A DNA stretch of 26,217 nucleotides, from NCBI GenBank assembly GCA_002429165.1, contig DIYV01000156.1, positions 14,720 through 40,936 on the forward strand, given 5' to 3'. The notes beneath the pieces were generated by a model that had not been told where the DNA came from, ran no database searches, and was given only the letters and a program-made list of their open reading frames with translations. The translations under genes were made by a program, and so were the position numbers. The DNA comes from Gallionella sp. UBA6045. GTDB taxonomy: Bacteria > Pseudomonadota > Gammaproteobacteria > Burkholderiales > Gallionellaceae. Shown in pieces: positions 13,921-21,902 of this stretch; the first letter of the stretch is position 1; every line of letters begins with the position of its first letter.

Positions 13921-16170
13921 ATGCTTCAACGCAGGATATGGTGGGCTTTTCTGCTTGTGTTGGCGGTTGGTGTTGCAGTGTCTGTTCGCATCGTGACACT
14001 GGGCGACTCGGTGCAGGCCGTGAACCGGATGTTTATCGCCGAGAAACTTCCGCTGTCGCAACGCATCGGCGAATTGCGCGGTGTTATTGCCGACGAAGAA
14101 CGCCTGCTTTATGAGTATTACTCTTACACCGCAACAAGGGACACATTCCAGGCCCAGCGTGCGCTTAACCATGCGCGTCTTGACAGCATCGTCGAACAAC
14201 TTGAGAAGGACACGGGCTCGCGCGAACAGGTGGTTGAGCTGCGTACGCAGCTCACGGCACTTGACGGGCTGTCCGATGAGTTGTCCGCCACGCTCTCCAG
14301 CAAGGTAGTGAATTGGGATCTGGCCCGGGCGATTCTGGCGCAGGTCAAACCCAGGGTTCGGCAGATCGAGAAGACGCTTGCTGCCATGTCGTTGGCCAAC
14401 CGGCAGGCGGTGGACAAGCTGGGGACGGATTCCCGCAACAGCGTGGGTACCATGGTGCGCTGGGTCATCGGCTTTTCGGTACTGATATTCGGCGTCGCCT
14501 TTTTCGTTGGTTACTATGTTGTCGCCATCATCCGCGAGGGGATGGAGCGCCGCAGGCTGGCGATGTTCGCCGAACGCAACCCGAACCCGGTATTGCGCAT
14601 CGATGCTTCCGGGAAAGTGCGCTATGCCAATCCGGCGACAGCCGAATTGCTCGCCCAGTTGAATCTCGCACTCGCGGATTCAGGGAAATTGTTGCCTGCC
14701 GACATGAGGCATCACTTGAACGAAACCCGCGCGGCCAGGACTTCGAGCACGCAATTCGAGTATACGCATGGCAAGTTCACCCTCGAGTGTACCGTGGCGT
14801 ATCTGACGGACTTTTCCGAGTTTCATGTCTACATCAAGGATGTCACCGCGCGCAGGCAGGCCGAGGAGAATCTTGCCTACCAGGCGTTCTTCGATCCCGC
14901 GTCCGGGCTGCCCAATCAATACCGTTTGCGCGAAGATCTGAACGCTGCGTTTTCGCAGCAGCGTGCTGGAACGGTGATGATGATCGTTGCCGATCGCGAA
15001 CAGGAAATTTTTGAGAGCCTGGGCGCGGTTGAAACCGAGCGATGGCTGGTCAAGGTTGCCCTGCGTTTGCGTGACGGAATCAACCAAAACGAAGAGACAC
15101 TTTACCGCTTCGGCAGGAATGCATTTGTGCTGGTGTGCCGGCCCGGCGATCTGGCCGGCGCGCAACGCCGCGCGAAACAGTTGCTCAGTTCATCCCAGCA
15201 ACCGCTGCACCTGGAAAGGCGCGAGTTGTTCTCCACGCTGTCGATCGGAGCTGCAATTATGGAATGCGACGGCGGCGTTGATGCGGCGAAACTGGCTGAA
15301 GTGCAGGTACAGCAGGCGGCATCCGCATGCAACAGGGTGCGCGGCGCGGGCGGCAATGATTTTGCGGTCTATGACGAGGCGATGGGACTTGCTGCCGCAA
15401 AGACCCTGCGCATGATCACCGATTTGCGCCACGCAGTGGCGAACGGCGAACTGCTCCTGCATTATCAGCCCAAGGTGGACACGGCGACCGGAAGTTTGCT
15501 TGGCATGGAAGCGTTGGTGCGCTGGATGCACCCTGAGTGGGGCATGATCTCCCCGGAGGAATTCATTCCGGTCGCCGAAGATACCGGGATGATAGTGGCG
15601 ATCGGCCGCTGGGTGTTGCGCGAAGCTTGCCGGCAAAATGCAGCATGGCAACAAGCGGGACTGCGCCCGCTGCGGGTGGCGGTCAATCTTTCCGCAAGAC
15701 AGTTCCATTCCGACAACCTGCTGGACGAAATCGATGAGGCGCTTTCCGAAACAGTGCTTCCGGCAAACTGGCTGGAACTGGAAATCACCGAAAGCATGGT
15801 GATGGAGGATCCGGAACGAGTGATCGATTTGCTGGAGAAAATCCGCAGTCGCGGCATACATCTGTCACTGGACGATTTTGGCACAGGTCATTCGTCGCTT
15901 GCTTATCTCAAACGCTTTCCCATTGATTGCGTGAAGATCGACCGCGCATTCATCAAGGACATGCCTGAAAATACCGACGACGTGGCGATCGCAAGGACCA
16001 TAGTCGCGATGGCGAAAGCGCTGGATTTGAAGACTGTGGCAGAAGGTGTCGAGACTGACGAACAGTTGGAGTTGTTGAAGAACATGGGCTGCGACCAGAT
16101 ACAGGGATATTTATTCAGCCGGCCGTTACCGGCAGACGAGTTCCTGGCCTTTTATAGCGCTCATCCTTGA
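13921..16170 (+). CDS. Membrane c-di-GMP phosphodiesterase (PAS, degenerate GGDEF, EAL)
   Basis: A 749-residue signalling protein. The ATG at 13921 is chosen over an in-frame TTG at 13915. A transmembrane helix (residues ~5-24) is followed by a mainly helical periplasmic sensor of about 150 residues and a second transmembrane helix (~180-203). A PAS domain lies at ~213-310. The GGDEF domain has the motif replaced by GRNAF, so it cannot be a cyclase. The C-terminal EAL domain (~510-749) keeps EALVRW, NLSARQF, ELEITES, LDDFGTG, CVKIDRAF, AEGVET and QGYLFSRPL, so c-di-GMP hydrolysis is expected. Its input is probably a periplasmic signal plus a PAS ligand. It stands alone with its own promoter. 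Confidence 0.92.
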   Translation: MLQRRIWWAFLLVLAVGVAVSVRIVTLGDSVQAVNRMFIAEKLPLSQRIGELRGVIADEERLLYEYYSYTATRDTFQAQRALNHARLDSIVEQLEKDTGSREQVVELRTQLTALDGLSDELSATLSSKVVNWDLARAILAQVKPRVRQIEKTLAAMSLANRQAVDKLGTDSRNSVGTMVRWVIGFSVLIFGVAFFVGYYVVAIIREGMERRRLAMFAERNPNPVLRIDASGKVRYANPATAELLAQLNLALADSGKLLPADMRHHLNETRAARTSSTQFEYTHGKFTLECTVAYLTDFSEFHVYIKDVTARRQAEENLAYQAFFDPASGLPNQYRLREDLNAAFSQQRAGTVMMIVADREQEIFESLGAVETERWLVKVALRLRDGINQNEETLYRFGRNAFVLVCRPGDLAGAQRRAKQLLSSSQQPLHLERRELFSTLSIGAAIMECDGGVDAAKLAEVQVQQAASACNRVRGAGGNDFAVYDEAMGLAAAKTLRMITDLRHAVANGELLLHYQPKVDTATGSLLGMEALVRWMHPEWGMISPEEFIPVAEDTGMIVAIGRWVLREACRQNAAWQQAGLRPLRVAVNLSARQFHSDNLLDEIDEALSETVLPANWLELEITESMVMEDPERVIDLLEKIRSRGIHLSLDDFGTGHSSLAYLKRFPIDCVKIDRAFIKDMPENTDDVAIARTIVAMAKALDLKTVAEGVETDEQLELLKNMGCDQIQGYLFSRPLPADEFLAFYSAHP

Positions 16171-16245
16171 TCCAAAAAAACAGTAACCCACATAATCAGC
16201 AAATTGGCTGGCGTAGTTTGCCAGCTTAATCGAATGGCTATTCGC

Positions 16246-16360
16246 AACCTCAGAGAACACAGAGAATAAACAAATAGCTGTAACGGGAGAGAGATCCGCC
16301 ATTCTGGGTGAGCCCACGAAGCGGGCAAAAACTTTGGTCTCTCTGTGTGCTCGGTGAACC
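16246..16360. repeat. Inverted-repeat element (AGAGAACACAGAGA type)
   Basis: The left arm AACCTCAGAGAACACAGAGA (16246-16265) is roughly complementary to the right arm TCTCTCTGTGTGCTCGGTGA (16338-16357). The arms enclose about 70 bp with an inner GCCC...GGGC hairpin. Similar sequences built on ACAGAGAACACAGAG occur between genes in other betaproteobacteria as I recall, which suggests a dispersed repeat or MITE. It lies 3' of both the EAL gene and prfC, which converge here, so it could also act as a bidirectional terminator. Confidence 0.45.
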
Positions 16361-16403
16361 TTTTGGATTGAACTGAGGTTTTAAGGCTGATTTCAGTTCG
16401 TAA

Positions 16404-18065
16404 TCAACTAAGTTGCTGGCCGTGCTCGCGGGTCGCATGGAAGTGAACTTTCGGCCAGCGCTCCTGCGCCAGGCGCAGGTTCACACCGGTATCGGCGAGA
16501 TAGGCATAGTTTCCATCCACATCGCGCGCCAAGCGGCTTTGGTTGGCCTTCAAGAATTCATTGAGATGATTTTTATCCGCGCAGGTCACCCAGCGCGCAG
16601 AGTGTATGCCGGCGCGCTCGAATACCGCATCCACGCCGTACTCGGATTTCAGTCGGTGCTCGACCACTTCAAACTGCAACTGCCCGACCGCGCCGATCAG
16701 CGGGTTGGTGTCCACCAGCGGCTCGAATACCTGCACCGCGCCTTCTTCGCCCAGCTGGCGCAGGCCCTTTTGCAATTGCTTGGCTTTCATCGGGTCGCGT
16801 AGCCGCGCGCGGCTGAACAGTTCCGGTGCGAAGTAGGGGATGCCCTTGAAAGTCAGCGCCTCGCCTTCGGTGAGCACGTCGCCGATCTGCAGCTGACCGT
16901 GATTGTGAACGCCGATGATGTCACCCGCGTAGGCTTCGTCCATGCGGGTGCGTTCGTTGGCCATGAAAGTCACCGCATTGGCCAGCTTCATTTCCTTGCC
17001 GGTGCGCCTGTGTTTCACCTTCATGCCCGAGGTGTAACGCCCGGAGCACACGCGCAGGAACGCGATGCGGTCGCGGTGATTAGGGTCCATGTTGGCCTGG
17101 ATCTTGAATACGAAACCGGTGAATGCGGACTCGGTGGGTTGCACGATGCGCACATCGGTTTCGCGCGGCAACGGCGAGGGTGCCCAGTCCACCAGGGCGC
17201 GCAGGATCTCGCGCACGCCGAAGTTGTTCACGCCTGAGCCGAAGAATACCGGTGATTGCTGTCCACTGAGAAACTCCTGCAAATCGAACGATGCACCCGC
17301 ACCGATGACCAGTTCGGTCTCGTCGCGCATGGTCTTCATCTCGCTCGGGCACTGTGCTGCGAGCTTATCGATCTGCGAACCTTTCAGAGTTTCGACTTCC
17401 TGTCCGGCCTTGGCTTCGCCCGGCACAAAGCGCAGCACCTCGTCATTCAGCAGGTGATACACACCCTGGAAGCGCTTTCCCATGCCGATCGGCCAGGTCA
17501 CCGGCGCGCATTTGATCTTCAGGACCGACTCGATCTCGTCCAGCACTTCCAGCGGATCGCGCACTTCGCGGTCCATCTTGTTGATGAAGGTGATGATGGG
17601 CGTGTTGCGCAGACGGCATACTTCGAGCAGCTTGATGGTCTGTGCTTCCACGCCCTTGGCCGCATCCACCACCATCACCGCCGCATCCACTGCGGTCAGC
17701 ACGCGATAAGTGTCCTCGGAGAAATCCTGGTGTCCGGGAGTGTCGAGCAGATTGATCACGCAATCGTCGTAGGTGAACTGCATCACCGAGCTGGCCACCG
17801 AGATGCCGCGCTGCTTTTCGATTTCCAGCCAGTCGGAAGTTGCGTGGCGACCGCTCTTTCGCGCTTTCACAGTGCCCGCCATCTGGATCGCGCCGCCGAA
17901 CAGCAACAGTTTTTCGGTGAGCGTGGTCTTGCCCGCGTCTGGGTGTGAGATGATCGCGAAGGTGCGGCGGCGCCTGACTTCACGCACTATATCGCCTTCG
18001 CGCACGATCTCCTCAGAACTGGCTGATGGAGTGCCGGGGCTTGCTTCTTCTGCGGTGTTGCTCAT
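16404..18065 (-). CDS. prfC: Peptide chain release factor 3 (RF3)
   Basis: A GTPase that recycles RF1/RF2 from the ribosome after peptide release. 553 residues, slightly longer than the usual ~530 because of a ~30-residue polar N-terminal extension. The G1 loop SHPDAGKTT is at ~40-48, followed by an [12 protein letters not shown] switch, [14 protein letters not shown] (G3) and NKMDR (G4). Domain II and the RF3-specific C-terminal domain ([36 protein letters not shown]) follow. The ATG is 4-5 bases after GCAGG. Upstream is a region of hairpins including a terminator-like structure that could attenuate it. Confidence 0.97.
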   Translation of the reverse strand: MSNTAEEASPGTPSASSEEIVREGDIVREVRRRRTFAIISHPDAGKTTLTEKLLLFGGAIQMAGTVKARKSGRHATSDWLEIEKQRGISVASSVMQFTYDDCVINLLDTPGHQDFSEDTYRVLTAVDAAVMVVDAAKGVEAQTIKLLEVCRLRNTPIITFINKMDREVRDPLEVLDEIESVLKIKCAPVTWPIGMGKRFQGVYHLLNDEVLRFVPGEAKAGQEVETLKGSQIDKLAAQCPSEMKTMRDETELVIGAGASFDLQEFLSGQQSPVFFGSGVNNFGVREILRALVDWAPSPLPRETDVRIVQPTESAFTGFVFKIQANMDPNHRDRIAFLRVCSGRYTSGMKVKHRRTGKEMKLANAVTFMANERTRMDEAYAGDIIGVHNHGQLQIGDVLTEGEALTFKGIPYFAPELFSRARLRDPMKAKQLQKGLRQLGEEGAVQVFEPLVDTNPLIGAVGQLQFEVVEHRLKSEYGVDAVFERAGIHSARWVTCADKNHLNEFLKANQSRLARDVDGNYAYLADTGVNLRLAQERWPKVHFHATREHGQQLS

Positions 18066-18101
18066 TTGCCTGCTTTCTTTCGTGCAATCAGGTACGTAAA
18101 A

Positions 18102-18136
18102 ATGAAAAAGGCCCGCACGTTTTTCGTGTAGACCTT
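18102..18136 (-). terminator. Terminator-like hairpin in front of prfC
   Basis: On the minus strand AAGGTCTACACG pairs with CGTGCGGGCCTT (three wobbles, one mismatch) around AAAAA, followed by TTTTTCATTTTT. It lies about 37 bp before the prfC start, pointing toward prfC. It is either the terminator of a former upstream transcript, such as the tRNA-Phe locus, or an attenuator of prfC. Confidence 0.6.
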
Positions 18137-18146
18137 ATTAAATCAG

Positions 18147-18188
18147 CTCAAGAACACCTTGAGTCGATTTTGCGCGTGACCACACGCG
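18147..18188 (-). promoter_or_regulatory. Two further perfect hairpins upstream of prfC
   Basis: CTCAAG-AACAC-CTTGAG at 18147-18163 and CGCGTG-ACCA-CACGCG at 18173-18188 lie between the tRNA-Phe-like fragment and the terminator-like hairpin. The spacing suggests a structured leader or remains of a tRNA 3' trailer. Confidence 0.35.
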
Positions 18189-18193
18189 AAATC

Positions 18194-18242
18194 TGGGGTT
18201 TGCGGGGGAATCGAACCACCGACACAAGGATTTTTAATCCGG
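18194..18242 (-). pseudogene. tRNA-Phe-like 3' fragment
   Basis: On the minus strand the sequence GGATTAAAAATCC, then TTGTGTCGGTGGTTCGATTC, then CCCCCG resembles the anticodon arm, variable loop and T-arm of a betaproteobacterial tRNA-Phe (normally GGATTGAAAATCC, GTGTCGGTGGTTCGATTCCG). The anticodon would be AAA instead of GAA, the lower anticodon stem and T-stem have mismatches, and no D-arm, acceptor pairing or clean CCA end is present. It is therefore not functional. Fragments of tRNA 3' halves are typical residues of element integration at tRNA genes. An intact tRNA-Phe is not in this window. Confidence 0.5.
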
Positions 18243-18464
18243 GAAATTGTTTTGCATAAATATGCGGGTAGCATTGTATCATGGCACTGTTGCAAAGCAG
18301 AATTGGACTTTCCGGAAACCGGCATCCGTGGCATGGCCCGGGACGAAATAAGGCTGCTGCAGGGCGGTGAGAGCCATTGCGGAAGGTCGGGCAATAACCT
18401 CGGGTTAAAAGTGTTGCGGAACCGGTGCGATATGCCATACTGAAAACAGTCCAAAGGGATAGCT
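18243..18464. promoter_or_regulatory. Spacer before the PAS-GGDEF gene with a weak promoter
   Basis: TTGCGG (18414-18419) and CATACT (18436-18441) with 16 bp between them could be a modest sigma-70 promoter, 24 bp before the ATG. AAAGGGAT is the ribosome site. The rest of the spacer shows nothing that I recognise. Confidence 0.35.
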
Positions 18465-19976
18465 ATGAGCAACAAGGCTAAACAGCATGACACGCTAAAC
18501 GCAGGGGCGGAGGTAAAATTCACAGCCTCGCTGCGGGCTGCGGCTGAAAAAAAGCTGGCACAAATGGCACCTGCAGATATTCCATCACGTCCGGTCGAAG
18601 AAATCTTTCATGAGCTTCAGATCTGCCAAATCGAGCTTGGGATGCAGGACGAAGAGCTGCAGCGCGCGCAGCTCATGATAAAAGAATCACGAGAGCGTTA
18701 CACCGACTTCTATGATTTGGCACCCGTTGGCTTTGTCACACTTGGCCGCGAGGCCATGATCGATGAAATCAATCTGACCGGGGCCGCTCTGCTGGGAGAA
18801 GAACGCGGGAAACTGCTGCACAAGCACTTTGCTGTTTTCGTTGCCCCGGAAGATATCGAACACTGGACTCAACATTTCACCAGCGTGCTGCAACGGGATG
18901 ACAAGTCGACCTGTGAATTGGCCGTCTTGCGTGGTGATAAAACGCGTTGCCAAGTCAGGCTGGACAGCCTGCGCCAGATGCAGGATAACGAATCAATTGT
19001 AGTGCACATCGTGTTGACTGACATCTCCGAGAACAAGCGCTCCGAAGATGAGCTGCGCGAACAGGAGCAGTTTTTTCGCATGATCACCGAGAATGTCGAT
19101 GATTTTATCGCGGTGCTTGATCTGGAAGGACGGCGGCTCTACAACAGCCCCTCCTACGCGAAGTTGTTTGGCGATCCTGAAGCGTTGAAGGGTACGGATT
19201 CTTTCGCGGAGATACATCCGGAAGACCGGGAGCATGTCAGACGCGTATTCACGGAAACCGTAAATACCGGCATCGGACTTCGAATAGAATACCGTTTTGC
19301 GATGCCTGATGGCAGTATCCGTCACATGGAATCCTGCGGTGGGGTGATCAGAAACAGTCTGGGGCGGCCTTCGCGTATAGTCGTTGTATCCCGCGACATC
19401 ACCGACCGCATCAAGGCCGAAGATCAAATCCGCAATCTTGCATTTTACGACACGTTGACGAAACTGCCCAATCGGCGCATGTTCGATGACAGGTTGAACC
19501 AGGCTATGGCGGCCAGCAATCGCACCGGCCGCTATGGCGCGCTGATGTTTCTGGATATGGACAATTTCAAACCGCTGAATGACCAGTATGGACATAGCGC
19601 GGGCGACTTGTTATTGAAGGAGGTGGCACACCGCATCATCAGTTGCGTCCGCGAAATGGATACGGTTTCGCGTTTCGGTGGCGATGAGTTCGTGGTGATG
19701 CTCACCGAACTGGATACCGATAAAAAGCCTTCCATTGCCCAGGCTGGGATCGTTGCCGAAAAGATCCGGGCCATTCTTGCCAGGCCTTACAGGCTGCTAC
19801 TACAGCAGGAAGGCGATACGGAAAAGACAATCGAGTATCGCTGCAGTTCAAGCATCGGGGTGGTGATGTTCATCGATCACGAATACCGGCCGGCCGACCT
19901 TGTTAAACGGGCCGATATGGTAATGTATCAGGCTAAGGAAAGCGGCCGCAATCAGGTTCGCTTCTTCGATATTTGA
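18465..19976 (+). CDS. Cytosolic diguanylate cyclase (PAS-PAS-GGDEF)
   Basis: A 503-residue protein without transmembrane segments. Residues ~25-70 are a helical linker with the pattern FHELQICQIELGMQDEELQR, common before PAS domains in sensor proteins. PAS 1 spans ~75-190 (YDLAPVGFVTLGREAMIDEI) and PAS 2 ~205-318 (DDFIAVLDLEGRRLYNSPSY, then VVVSRDITDRIKAE). The GGDEF domain covers ~325-503 and is complete: DTLTKLPNRRMF, DMDNFKPLNDQYGH, active-site RFGGDEF, an inhibitory REMD I-site five residues before GGDEF, and the final ADMVMYQAKESGRNQ. It should make c-di-GMP under feedback control. It converges with the anti-sigma gene. Confidence 0.93.
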   Translation: MSNKAKQHDTLNAGAEVKFTASLRAAAEKKLAQMAPADIPSRPVEEIFHELQICQIELGMQDEELQRAQLMIKESRERYTDFYDLAPVGFVTLGREAMIDEINLTGAALLGEERGKLLHKHFAVFVAPEDIEHWTQHFTSVLQRDDKSTCELAVLRGDKTRCQVRLDSLRQMQDNESIVVHIVLTDISENKRSEDELREQEQFFRMITENVDDFIAVLDLEGRRLYNSPSYAKLFGDPEALKGTDSFAEIHPEDREHVRRVFTETVNTGIGLRIEYRFAMPDGSIRHMESCGGVIRNSLGRPSRIVVVSRDITDRIKAEDQIRNLAFYDTLTKLPNRRMFDDRLNQAMAASNRTGRYGALMFLDMDNFKPLNDQYGHSAGDLLLKEVAHRIISCVREMDTVSRFGGDEFVVMLTELDTDKKPSIAQAGIVAEKIRAILARPYRLLLQQEGDTEKTIEYRCSSSIGVVMFIDHEYRPADLVKRADMVMYQAKESGRNQVRFFDI

Positions 19977-20042
19977 CATCGGCGATATCTGGCATCGGCA
20001 TCACGCACGGGAGTTCACGATGCGCGGTCAGTGTTGGATCAG

Positions 20043-20681
20043 TCACCACTTCAGCATTACTTTACCCAGCCACAATCCAGCCATTCCGAAAGCGATCATG
20101 GGCAGGTAATGCCACTTGATGACATGCATGATCGAGTCGTTCACCTCGTAAAGTCTCAGCCATATTGCGCCGATACTGAAAGCGAAAAGCAGCGCGCAGC
20201 AGCCCGCCAGATGAGAATGCGTGCTGGCAAATTTCCGCATGACGTAAAATATCCAGGCAGCCGGCAACAGTAACACCATGGTAATGCCCATGGTGCATTC
20301 AAAGCTGTGGATCGGCAGCGGGGCCGGCGGATTATCGGCCTGCCATGCGATGAACATCACCACCACAAATAGCGCAAAAGTGATCACTGGCGCAAATGCG
20401 ACCCGGCGCAACTGGTGCATGTCGGGAAACGACAGCAATGAGGCGCTCAGGGATGTGGCGACGAAGATGCCGACCAGCGCTGCAAGTTCAGCCACGAATA
20501 ATGGCTCATGGAGTTTGGTTGCCAGATCCGGGCGCAGGCCGGAAAGCAATAGCGAGACGGTGAGGTAGGCCACTGCACATCCCATCCATTGAAGGCTCAG
20601 CATATAAGGATGGGGTACAGGCTTCACTATCGGCGTGTCCTGTGAAAGCCTGTTAATCAATTCTTCAATATTTTCCATCAT
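20043..20681 (-). CDS. DUF1109/NrsF-type membrane anti-sigma factor
   Basis: A 212-residue protein with a short cytosolic N-terminus (ENIEELINRLSQDTPIVKPV) and six hydrophobic segments, ending HYLPMIAFGMAGLWLGKVML. This is the DUF1109 family, named NrsF in Caulobacter, which holds an ECF sigma factor inactive at the membrane until metal or oxidative stress. It overlaps the sigma gene by ATGA, indicating coupled translation. Cysteines are at 35, 129, 161 and 162. C129 (SFECTMG) matches a conserved position as I recall the family. The second usual cysteine, before the last pair of helices, appears to be replaced (LRLYEVNDS), with a CC pair about 16 residues earlier instead. Confidence 0.88.
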   Translation of the reverse strand: MMENIEELINRLSQDTPIVKPVPHPYMLSLQWMGCAVAYLTVSLLLSGLRPDLATKLHEPLFVAELAALVGIFVATSLSASLLSFPDMHQLRRVAFAPVITFALFVVVMFIAWQADNPPAPLPIHSFECTMGITMVLLLPAAWIFYVMRKFASTHSHLAGCCALLFAFSIGAIWLRLYEVNDSIMHVIKWHYLPMIAFGMAGLWLGKVMLKW

Positions 20682-21217
20682 CTTTCCAATTTTTGGCGCA
20701 ATATCTTGTAGGCGCGGTGAGCCGCGACTTTGACGGCAGACTCATTCATGCCCAGCTTTTCCGCCACTTCTTTGGCGGTATAACCCTCCTGATGCATCAG
20801 TTGCAGGATGGTTGCCTGCTTTTGCGGGAGTTTTTCGACTTCTCCGCTGATGGATTCGTATGAAATAGCAGATTCGGTTACATTTTCATGCAAATAATTT
20901 TCCATTTCGGATAGATCGTCGGCATGGTGCAGCTGGTCTGAGTAGTGCGCACGAAGATAATCCTGCAGACGGAACTTGGCGATGGCATACACCCATGGTT
21001 TGTAGGGACGATTGCCATCGTAGGTGTGGCGGGCCTTATGGATGGAAAACAGGATTTCCTGCAGCAGGTCATCCACTTCATTGGTGAAGCTGAGGCGTTT
21101 AGCCAGGAACGGCCTGAGGAACCGCGAGGTTTCCTGCAGTATTTCGGCGTAGGCACGCTGGTCCCCGTTGAGGGAGTGCCTCATCAACGCTGCAAGATGG
21201 TCAGTTTTATCTGTCAC
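20678..21217 (-). CDS. ECF RNA polymerase sigma factor (SigF/ECF16-like)
   Basis: A 179-residue sigma factor with only regions 2 and 4. Region 2 has DDLLQEILFSIHKARHTYDG and PWVYAIAKFRLQDYLRAHY. A short linker leads to region 4 with LPQKQATILQLMHQEGYTAK and EVAEKLGMNESAVKVAAHRA. The GTG start at 21217 follows AGGA. Coupling to a DUF1109 gene places it in the SigF/NrsF-type group. It is divergent from the msrB-dipZ-msrA operon, whose promoter region carries the GTAACC-N16-CGAA motif, so those genes are the likely targets. No copy of the motif faces the sigma gene, so it may not be autoregulated. Confidence 0.92.
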   Translation of the reverse strand: MTDKTDHLAALMRHSLNGDQRAYAEILQETSRFLRPFLAKRLSFTNEVDDLLQEILFSIHKARHTYDGNRPYKPWVYAIAKFRLQDYLRAHYSDQLHHADDLSEMENYLHENVTESAISYESISGEVEKLPQKQATILQLMHQEGYTAKEVAEKLGMNESAVKVAAHRAYKILRQKLER

Positions 21218-21239
21218 GCGATTCCTGCAAGTCTTTAAT

Positions 21240-21265
21240 GTAACCTTTTCATCTCACTGTCCGAA
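21240..21265 (+). promoter_or_regulatory. Candidate ECF promoter GTAACC-N16-CGAA for the msr operon
   Basis: GTAACC at 21240-21245, 16 bases, then CGAA at 21262-21265. This is exactly the pattern that I recall for Caulobacter SigF promoters. It lies between the divergent sigma gene and msrB, oriented toward msrB, leaving a leader of about 90 nt. I noticed only one other GTAACC in an upstream region (16187), and CGAA is missing there. Confidence 0.75.
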
Positions 21266-21363
21266 TAAACCGGCAGGCAGGGCGAATCATAACTGGTTTT
21301 GATACCTGCTTTGAACCGGGTGCAGGATTTACCGGTCGAACAGGACTTTATGAGGAAACAGAC

Positions 21364-21900
21364 ATGCAACGCAGACATTTCTTGTACGCGCTATCCGGGC
21401 TCACCATGGCTTTGGCGACCCGCTCTTTTGCCGACCAGGTATCCGGTAGCGACAAAGTGACCATCATGCAATTCTCCGATGACGGAAAACCGCTGGGGCG
21501 GGCAAACTTGGCCAGGGTGAGCAAGGATGCCGAATGGAAAAAGCGGTTATCGCCGCTGGCTTACGAAGTGACGCGCGAACAGGGTACGGAGCGGGCGTTT
21601 TCACAGCCGGGTTACGATCGGCACGAGCCCGGCTTGTATCGCTGCGTGTGTTGCGACAATGCGCTGTTCGACGCTGCCACCAAATACGATTCCGGAACCG
21701 GGTGGCCGAGTTTCTGGCAACCGATCGCGCCCGAGAATGTGCGCGAGATTACCGACCACATGTTCGGCATGACGCGCACCGAAGTGCGCTGCACTTTGTG
21801 TGACGCACATCTGGGCCATGTGTTTGACGATGGCCCTAAACCGACCGGTTTGCGTTATTGCATGAATACAGTGGCGTTGCGTTTTATAGCGCATAAATAA
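21364..21900 (+). CDS. msrB: Exported methionine-R-sulfoxide reductase MsrB
   Basis: Reduces methionine R-sulfoxide in oxidised proteins. 178 residues. The N-terminus MQRRHFLYALSGLTMALATR, followed by SFA, is a probable Tat signal (RRxFL), so the enzyme acts in the periplasm. The MsrB fold starts at ~55. Zinc ligands are C94/C97 (CVCC) and C143/C146 (CTLC). GTGWPSFW and HLGHVFDDGP are present and the catalytic cysteine is C166 in RYCMN. GAGGAA lies 6 bases before the ATG. It is the first gene of a tight operon (2-bp gap to the next gene) behind the ECF-type promoter. Confidence 0.95.
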   Translation: MQRRHFLYALSGLTMALATRSFADQVSGSDKVTIMQFSDDGKPLGRANLARVSKDAEWKKRLSPLAYEVTREQGTERAFSQPGYDRHEPGLYRCVCCDNALFDAATKYDSGTGWPSFWQPIAPENVREITDHMFGMTRTEVRCTLCDAHLGHVFDDGPKPTGLRYCMNTVALRFIAHK

Positions 21901-21902
21901 TC

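Noticed and set aside
16187..16192. Second GTAACC that might start another ECF promoter
   Set aside because: No CGAA at the required 16-bp distance, and it lies between convergent genes.
17256..17948. 230-codon plus-strand frame opposite prfC
   Set aside because: It lies entirely within a well-supported prfC gene, with His/Gln-rich antisense composition and no start signals.
18194..18242. Functional tRNA gene
   Set aside because: No acceptor stem, no D-arm, mismatched T-stem and altered anticodon; only a fragment can be supported.
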